A stretch of 64,000 nucleotides of DNA from Avena insularis (Eukaryota > Streptophyta > Magnoliopsida > Poales > Poaceae): contig CM042686.1 in the NCBI GenBank assembly GCA_023614405.1, positions 465,528,740 through 465,592,739 on the forward strand, given 5' to 3'. Of this stretch, positions 56,770 to 64,000 are shown one piece after another. The notes under the pieces were generated by a model. The model did no database searches and had not been told where the DNA came from. It worked only from the letters and a program-made list of their open reading frames with translations. Position 1 is the stretch's first letter. Every line of letters begins with the position of its first letter. Both the position numbers and the translations under genes were made by a program.

Positions 56770-58761
56770 CACTGGTGGAAAAAGGGTCTTTAGACCCGGG
56801 TCGGTTGGGCTTAGCCCCGGTTCTTGACCCGGGACTAGCTAGACGGGACTAATGCTAGTCCCGGTTCGGTCCCGAACCGGGGCTAATGGGGCTCCACGTG
56901 GCGGGGCAGCGGGCGAGGGGGCTAGCAGCAATAGTCTTGGTTCTTGGTACGAACCGGAGCCACTGCTCGTCTGCCGCAGCAGGAAAACAGCCTCATTTCG
57001 TGCGCTCGGCAGAAGTTTGATTTTTCTATTTTTTTCATTTATTTGTTTTGGGAACTTTTTAAATTGTATTTTTCACTAAATTGGATGGTATAATTAATAC
57101 TGCATGCAACAATTAAGGAACAACTATTGCACATCATCGTCGCGAATATATTACACCATCTTATCCAATGTGCGTTGTCGAACATATTACAAAATGTACG
57201 CACCACGAGTTACATGCACATTACAAAACATATCACCCTTGTATTTGAATCAACGGGGAATAGTATTCTCCATTCGGATCTAGGATCTCGGCATCTATGA
57301 ATCCGACAATTTCCTCTTGAATTGCTCGTACGCGTTCTTGTAGTAGAAGACCGTCCCGCAATCGTTCGACCTAATTTAAAGAAGGGGTCTATATATATAG
57401 ATGAATTAATGAAACTGAACACAATTAATGATAATAAAATAAAGTTGTGAATATTATTTATCGTATTTCAATTTTTTTTAAGTCCCTCCTTACGGATGTA
57501 TATTTGGTCGTCTGGCGAATGAACTCGCATACATAGTAGCCACATAAGTTATTTTCGGGTTCCTGCCTCAAGCACTTTACGAGAACATATATAGTTCAAT
57601 CAAAATAATAATCAAGCATGATAATGGTATTGAAACTAGAATCAAAGAGATGCGCGGATCTAGCTAGTAGTACTTACATGAAGTGGTTTAAATTTAAGTT
57701 CTGGCTTCCAAACGCCAACAGCCTTGGCGATGAACCGTTTCCAAGCCCTACCCGGCAAACAAAATGAATAACAGAGTTCTATATTAATTACTTGCTATCG
57801 ACGAGGAAATAGTGCCGATATAGTGACATAATGATTGAAATTACCTCTGGAGGCATGCCTGCATGTATGCCCACTCGGCGAGGTCTTTGCGTTTCGAGTC
57901 CATGACTTTTACTATTCCATCGTCGGGTATAATGATTAGCAGGATATAGTGAAAGTTGCGCATGCATAACGAGTCAATTATACACTTACATCGAGTAAGC
58001 GAAATATAATATGTAAAAGACAGTAACACTCACTCGAAGTGGTAAGGAAATAGTATTTCCCTTTTGGTCTCGTTAAACCTTAACGCTTGTACCAAGTTAT
58101 TCTCTGTCACGTTGGGCTTCATGTGGAGAATTTTTTCATAAATGATATTTGGGTCAATGAACCCAGTATCATAGAGTTGTCCTCTTTTGCATTGGAGAAT
58201 CTTCATTCTGCAAAATAAATACACTGATGAGTAAGATTATACATACAATGAACGATAGCTGAGCTAGAAAGACTTAATTACATAAATTAATAATACTTAC
58301 AAACAATAGGCACTCATGATAGATTTTTTGAGGGCGTCTTGTTGGTATAACTGAAATAATTCATAGAATTCAATCATTATCATGACATCTCCATTCCCAC
58401 AATGTTCGGTTTTATATGCAACGTAGATCCAGTTTTCGTCAGCAGCAGATTCTCGCATGTATCAGTTATGCAATCTTCGCATTTTTGTTGGTAGCTCGTT
58501 GACTAACTCAGGTTTGACGAGAGGATACCCGTGCTGGTATTTGTATGCTACGTCAGAGAACTCATTTATATGGTTTAAGTACCTAAAAATAGACATGCCT
58601 TGAGCCGTTGCCGCTTCTCCGTACAACCTTACTAACTCTGGATCAGTTTCCGGATCATACCTCTCCTCGATCGCAGCTCTCCTCAACCGCACCTCGGCAT
58701 CGGAATACACTTGTAGCGGGGGCACGATTGATTTTTCTGTTCTCCGAGCTGGGCAACTGAT
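56770..58761 (-). mobile_element. End of a second CACTA element, truncated by the Copia insertion
   Basis: The terminus CACTGGTGGAAAAAGGGTCT starts at 56770 (preceding bases TCA). Subterminal repeats of the type GTCCCGGTTCGGTCCCGAAC follow to about 56960. A minus-strand ORF with a Ulp1-like protease region occupies the rest. At 58762 a Copia LTR begins, so the remaining CACTA sequence lies beyond that element, outside the window. Confidence 0.82.
57233..58728 (-). pseudogene. CACTA ORF with Ulp1/C48 protease-like domain, 3' part
   Basis: Minus-strand pieces, in order: VPPLQVYSDAEVRLRRAAIE to PTKMRRLHN; an in-frame TGA at 58463-58465 where Trp is expected; YMRESAADENWIYVAYKTEH to MSAYCL; MKILQCKRGQLYDTGFIDPN to ILFPYHFE; NFHYILLIIIPDDGIVKVMD, containing the catalytic His of C48 proteases; AWKRFIAKAVGVWKPELKFK; and QEPENNLCGYYVCEFIRQTT with the catalytic Cys and the upstream Gln. 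The tail EEIVGFIDAEILDPNGEYYS ends at the stop 57233-57235. Donor sites (GTAAGT) separate the pieces. Such Ulp1-like domains are often carried by plant CACTA and Mutator-type elements; their substrate is unknown. The 5' part is cut off by the Copia element at 58762. Confidence 0.75.
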
Positions 58762-60498
58762 TGTTGGAATTATGCCCTAGAGGCAATAATAAAGATGTTA
58801 TTATTATAATTCTTGTTCATGATAAAGTTTATATTCCATGCTAGAATTGTATTAAGCGGAAACATTAATACTTGTGTGGTTTGTGAACAACACCGTGTCC
58901 CTAGTACGCCTCTATGGACTAGCTCATTGATCAATGATGGTTAAGGTTTCCTAACCATAGACATGAGTTGTCAATTGATAATGAGATCATATCATTGGGA
59001 GAATGATGTGGTGGACAGACCCAAACTAAGCGAAGCAATTAGATCGTGTCATCGTGTTCGTCTTTGCGAAGCTTTTCTTATGTCAAATATTGTATTCCTT
59101 AGACCATGAGATAATACAACTCCCTGGTATCGGAAGAAAGCTTTGAGGTCATCAAACGTCATCCTATGAGAGGGTGATCATAAAGGTGTCTCTCAGGTGA
59201 TCGGAAAGTATCTGTTGGGTTGTATGTATCGAGATGGAATTTGTCCCTCCCAAGTCGGAGATATACTTGGGCCCACTCGTGTCGATATCAACACCGCTTG
59301 CAAGCATGTGGTTAAGGAGTTAATCACAAAGTGATATCGGATTACTGAGCGAGTAAAAGTACTTGCGTGAGCGAGATTGAACTAGGTATGACGATACTGG
59401 CGATCGAATCTCGGGCAAGTAAAATATCGCGAGACGAAGGGAATATATATATGGGATTGATTGAATCCTGGCATCGTGGTTCATCCGATATGATCATCGA
59501 TGAATGTGTAGGAGTCAATATGGGTGCCCAGACCCCGCTGTTGATTATTGATAGAAGATCATGTCTGCATATTCTCGAACCAGCGGTCACACATAACGTG
59601 TCTCGGCGCTAGGATAGATTGGATAATTGGTTTATGAATTTTTGTTGAGTCTCAGATGGGATCCGGGATATCACGAGAGGTTCGGAATGGTCCGGAGAAT
59701 AAGATTCATATAAAGCGGTCAGTTTTGGAGTTGAATAGTTAGGGTTAATCGGTATTGTACGGAAGCTTCTAGAACCTTCGGAAGGGACCAACGTGGCCCC
59801 ACCTTCGGGAGGGCATGGGCCTATGAGGGAGTGTCCTGGCCGCATTGGGCCAGGGGCACAAGGCCCCATAGGGCCCAGCCGATCCTAGATAAGTTTAAAC
59901 TCGTTTAAACTAGAGATAGGGTTTCTAGATAAGGGATAAGTTTAAATCGTTTAAACTAGAGATAGGGTTTCTAGATAAGGGAGAGTTTAAATTGTTTAAA
60001 CTAGAGATAGGCTTGGAGGAGAGGCTAGGGCTGGCCGCCACCACCCCCTCTATATATAGAGGGCTGGTGCCCTTCCCCAACACACACCTTCCTCCAAACC
60101 CTAGTTGCCCTCTTTGCCCTCCTCTCTCCCTCCCATTGTTTGTAGGCGAAGCCCTGCGTGAAATTCTCTACCATATACACCACGCCGTCGTGTTGTAGAT
60201 CCAATCCATCTCTCCACCATACTTGCTGGTCCAAGGAAGGAGGAGGCGTCGAGTCTTTGCGTGTGCATCTCACGGAGGCACCGCCACTTGTGGTGCTAGA
60301 TCGGATCGGATCACGAGGAGGAGAAGCGATGCGACTACATCACCCACGTTCCGGCGAGCGTTCCGCTGTCTGAATCTTCAAGGGTATGAAGATCTAATCC
60401 AATCTATCTCGTTGTTTGCATATCCTAGATTAGATCTTGTCTTTCCCTCTGTTCGCTTAGTTAGAAAATTTTGATTTAATATGCCGCGAAACCCTTGA
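58762..60498 (+). repeat. 5' LTR of the Copia element
   Basis: It runs from TGTTGGAATTATGCCC to ACCCTTGA. The usual terminal CA seems mutated. The length, about 1.74 kb, is close to that of the LTR at 30578-32330, and similar phrases (GATAATCGATC-type and ATCTCGGGCAAGTAA) are shared. A TATA box, CTCTATATATAGAGG, is at about 60048-60062. Confidence 0.85.
59885..60010 (+). repeat. Three short tandem repeats upstream of the LTR TATA box
   Basis: Units containing GTTTAAACTAGAGATAGG recur three times at spacings of about 45-52 bases, ending roughly 40 bases before the TATA box. Repeats here in LTRs can act as enhancers, but that is only suggested by position. Confidence 0.75.
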
Positions 60499-60509
60499 TG
60501 GTATCGAGC
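60499..60509 (+). other. Primer binding site (initiator Met tRNA), one base deleted
   Basis: TGGTATCGAGC matches the Copia primer site TGGTATCAGAGC apart from one missing A. It follows the LTR directly. Confidence 0.7.
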
Positions 60510-61698
60510 TAGATCTATGCGTAGATGTGATTCACGAGTAGAGCATAACATGGTTGTTCGCGGCGTTGATGTTTTCTGTTGCAAGCCTCTTGTTTGTGTT
60601 CTTCTTATGACGCGGCATAGTGAGATTGAAGCGGTCCAGGCCAACCTTACTGTGCGTCGCTCGCGAGAGACCGCTCCGCACTTGACGTGTGGCTTGTTCC
60701 ATACATGCGGCTGGTGGATGTCGATTTCTCTCACTATAGTGTTCATGGGTTTAACACGAGTTTGGCAACCATAATATCACCGTTGTGGCTTTCCGTAGGT
60801 AAGAATCGTTCTTAGCATCTACTCCCGAGCCACGTAAAACATGCAATAACAAAGTAGAGGCGTCTAACTTGTTTTTGCGAGGAGTGTTCTGTGATATGGT
60901 ATGGCCCAAGATGTGATGTATATATTGTATCACGATGATCATGTTTTGTAATGTTTCACGACTTGCATGTCGATGAGTACAACCGGCGAATATATGGTTG
61001 TCTTTATAATTGTGTATGACCTGCGAGTCAACTTCTTATCGCCATGTAATAGCTTTACTTTATCGCTAAGTAGTTAGCAATAGTTGTAGTTGCTATTCGT
61101 GGTGGAGGCAATCATGGTGGAGTGATGGAGATCATGCGGAACGCACAAGATGGAGATCATTCTTGCGAAGATTGGCTATACCATGTCACATAAAGTTATA
61201 TGCATGTGATGTTTATCCTTTTATGTATCTTATTATGCTTAGATCGCGACGGTAGCATTATAAGATGATTCCTCATAAAGATCAAGATAAAACTGTGTTC
61301 TCCCCATGTATGCACCGTTGCGAAAGTTAAATGCGTGTCCAAGCATCACGTGATGATCGGGTGCTATAGACTCTCGCTCACATACAGCAGGTGCAAGCCA
61401 GTTTTACATGCGGAAATACTTGGGTCTAACTTGACGAGCCTAGCATGTCTGGACATGGCCTCGAACACAAGAACCGAAAGGTTAAGCATGAGTCATATGG
61501 ATGATATGATCGACACCGTTGTCCACCATTGAAACCACATCTCTCGTGATAATCGGATTAGGTGTGGTGAATTTGGATCGTGTTCACTAAACAACTTGAG
61601 GGATGTTGAATTTAGTGGGAGTTCATCTAGTAATTTGATTAAGTTGAACTATTTATCATGAACATAGTCTAAATTGTACTTGCAAATCTGTAGATCAC

Positions 61699-64000
61699 AT
61701 GGCCAAGTCCAACTTCAACTTCAAGCGTTTTCTTTGAGAAAGAAAAGCTTAGAAACAATGGGTCTAACTTCACCAACTGGTTCCAATCTAAGAATCATTA
61801 CATGCAGCGGACAAAGGACTATGTCCTTGAGAAAGCGTTAGGTAACCCCTGCTGCAAGCTACCGGTGATGAGAAAGCTGTCTGTCGATCGGCGCAAAGAT
61901 GATTATGGTGTGATTAAGAGCACCATGTTGTTTGCTATGGGCAGGAACTTCAGAATCGTTTTGAAAACTATCCGGGCCCTTTGAGATTCTCGAGGAGCTG
62001 AAAACCATGTTTGGACTCGGGCCCGTTCAGAGATATGAGATCTCGAAGTTCTTTAAGCGCAAGATGGAGGAAGGAGTTCGTTAGTGAGCACGCCATTAAG
62101 ATGTCGGGCTACACTCAGCATATGAGCAAGCTGTTGCAAGATTCGGAGGAGCTCAAGATTGTGAGGTTACGCAATCACTCCCTCCCATACAAAAGTTTTG
62201 TAGTGACTCATAATCAGATTGGTTCCTTGATCGATCACCGAGCTCTTCATAGCTGAAGAAGGCTGCGGAGGTGGACATCAAGAAGGATAATCATGTGTTG
62301 ATGGTCAACAAGCCCTCCTTTAAGAAAGGTAAAGGTGCAAGAAGCCCTTCAAGAAGGGCGGCAAGCAATGCCCTCTGAGAAGAAGCTCGGTCTGGTCCCA
62401 AGCCGGAAGCGAGTGCTTCTATTGCAAGGACAAGGGTCCTTTGGGCGCAAGCTGTCCGAAGTACTTAGCGAACAAGAAGGCTGGCACCATCAAAGGTATA
62501 TTTGATATACATGTTATTGATGTTTTCCTTACTAGCCCTCGTTGTAGTGCACAGGTATTTGATATCGGTTCGATTGCTAATATTTGTAACTTCGAAGCGA
62601 GCTGCGGAATGAGCGGCTTGCGAGGATGAGGTGACGATGCGCATTGGCAGCGGATCAAGAGTTGATGTGATGGCCGTCGACGCTCTCCTTAGTTTTACCT
62701 TCGATTAGTTTTAAACCTTAATAAATGTTATTATGTACTGCGTTGAGCATGAACATTATTTCTGGATCGTGTTTATTGCAAGGCGGTTATTCATTTAAAT
62801 CGGAGAATAATGGTTGTTCTATTTATATGAGTAACATCTTTTATGGTCATGCACCTCTTATGAGTGGTTTATTTCTTCTAAATCTCGAAAGGGATGAAAC
62901 ACACATCCATAACATTGAGGCTAAGAGATGCAAAGTAGATAGTGATAATACTACTTATTTGTGGCCCTGTCGTCTAGGTCATATTGGTGTAAAGCGCATG
63001 AAGAAACTCCATTCGATGGACTTTTGGAGTCTCTTGATTTTGAATCATTTGACACATGAACCATGCCTCATGGGCAAGATGATCAAAACCCGTTCTCGGT
63101 ATGATGGAGAACAGCGGACTTGTTGGAAATCATACATACCGATGTATGCGGACCGATGAGTGTTTCGGACGCGGTGGATATCGCTATTTTCTCACTTTTA
63201 CCGATGACTTAAGTAGATATGGGTATATCTATTTAATGAAACATAAATCTGAAAGCGTTTGAAAAGTTCAAAGAATTTCAGAATGAAGTGGAGAACCATC
63301 GTAATGTAAAGATTAAGTTTCTACAATCCGATCGTGGGGAAATGAATATTTGAGTTATGATTTTCTCACGCATCTCAAGGCAAGTGGAATCATTTCACAA
63401 CTCCATACGGAACACCACAACGCAATGATGTGTTCGAGCAGAATCGAACCCTATTAGATATGGTCCGATCGATGATGTCTTTTCTTGATTTGCCGTTATT
63501 GTTTTGGGGTTATACATTAGAAACGCTGCATTCACTTTAAATAGGGCTCCATCTAAATCCGTTGAGATGACACCGTATGAACTGTGGTTTGGTGCTAAAC
63601 CTAAGTTGTCGTTTCTTAAAGTTTGGGGATCTGAAGCTTCGTCAAGAAGTTGATGCGGACAAGCTCGAACCCAAAGCGAATGCGTCTTCATAGGATACCC
63701 TAAGGAAACTATTGGGTATACCTTCTATCACGAACCGAAGGCAAAGTGTTTGTCGCAAAACGGTTCCTTTCTTGAGAAGGAGTTTCTCTCGAAAGAAGTG
63801 AGTGGGAGGAAAGTAGAGCTAGGCGAGGTTGTTGAACCTTCTCTTGAATTGGAGAGTAGCGCACCTGAAATTGTTCGATTGCGCTGCGCCAACAATAGAG
63901 GAAGCTAATGACAAGGATCATGAAGCTTTGGGCGATCTTTGCTCTTGAGCGTCGCCGCAGTCGACAAGGTCGCGTGCCCCTCTGAGTGGTGCAGTAACCT
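61699..64000 (+). pseudogene. Copia gag-pol remnant (gag, zinc knuckle, protease, integrase)
   Basis: After ATG at 61699 the gag reads MAKSNFNFKRFL and then, in a shifted frame, EKEKLRNNGSNFTNWFQSKN and RTKDYVLEKALG. Further pieces are SEHAIKMSGYTQHMSKLLQD, a zinc-knuckle-like stretch (ECFYCKDKGPLGASCPKYL near 62410-62470), a protease-like site (VFDIGSIANICN, where the usual DTGS has become DIGS), a pre-integrase domain (YLWPCRLGHIGVKRMKKLHS) and the integrase core (YFLTFTDDLSRYGYIYLMKH, then KIKFLQSDRG). Later segments include APSKSVEMTPYELWFGAKPK. Reverse transcriptase would follow beyond the window. At least ten frame breaks or stops are visible. Confidence 0.85.

Larger units (their letters stand above)
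58762..64000 (+). mobile_element. Copia LTR retrotransposon, degenerate, runs off the window
   Basis: The 5' LTR begins TGTTGGAATTATGCCCTAGA directly inside the CACTA ORF; the preceding five bases are CTGAT, the expected duplication. The order LTR, Met-tRNA primer site, leader of about 1.2 kb, gag and pol (protease, pre-integrase and integrase visible) is that of a Copia element. The 3' end and second LTR lie past 64000. Many frameshifts and stops show that it is old. Confidence 0.9.

Noticed and set aside
1..64000. CRISPR arrays, prokaryotic operons, tRNA or rRNA genes
   Set aside because: None was found. Tandem repeats here lack spacer structure, and the only tRNA-like sequence is the SINE at 49371-49556.

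Overview
This is nuclear DNA from a grass, most likely a member of the Triticeae (wheat, Aegilops, barley and relatives). The reasons are the dense nesting of transposable elements (TEs) of types typical of that tribe: Copia LTRs opening TGTTGGAA(A/T)TATGCCC, Stowaway MITEs with CTCCCTCCG ends, a CACTA element with GGTCCCGGTT subterminal repeats, and a Sabrina-like LTR element. The plant genes are interrupted by GT-AG introns. Species cannot be fixed from the sequence alone.

Layout. Positions 1-16441 are the right-hand part of a large CACTA composite: subterminal repeats, ~650-bp tandem repeats, a TATA box followed by a ~170-bp tandem array of hairpin-forming units (split by a complete LTR element, 3285-10617, with target-site duplication ATGCC), a minus-strand TNP2-type transposase with two visible lesions, a divergent second ORF, and the terminal CTACTAGTG at 16441. 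A degenerate LINE fragment follows (16551-18417). A gene island then holds a small plant-conserved protein gene (19372-19689) with a 96-bp tandem duplication just upstream, and a CHZ1-like histone chaperone gene (21248-21739, minus). A solo Copia-type LTR lies at 23951-25680. A three-level nest follows: MITE in MITE, with a complete gag-only Copia-type element (26705-32330, TSD ATACT) inside. At 33199-38198 a TE-associated ORF is split by a 4.2-kb LTR-like insertion (33665-37909, TSD CCTGG).

The second gene island holds a four-exon JAZ/TIFY jasmonate repressor (39861-42134, plus) and a 13-exon gene for a bacterial-type poly(A) polymerase/tRNA nucleotidyltransferase family protein (43582-50497, minus). 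Introns of the latter carry a SINE with a 19-bp TSD and a Stowaway MITE. Downstream are an AT-rich repeat, a 2.7-kb Harbinger-like element (51857-54591, TSD TTA), the 3' end of a LINE (54594-55710), further MITEs, the end of a second CACTA element carrying a Ulp1-protease-like ORF (56770-58761), and a degenerate Copia element (58762 to beyond the window end) inserted into that CACTA ORF.

The genes do not form an operon or pathway; they are independent units separated by TEs. The most unusual structure is the promoter-led array of near-perfect 41-bp hairpins inside the CACTA element. It resembles an array of foldback small-RNA precursors, but no small-RNA evidence is available here.
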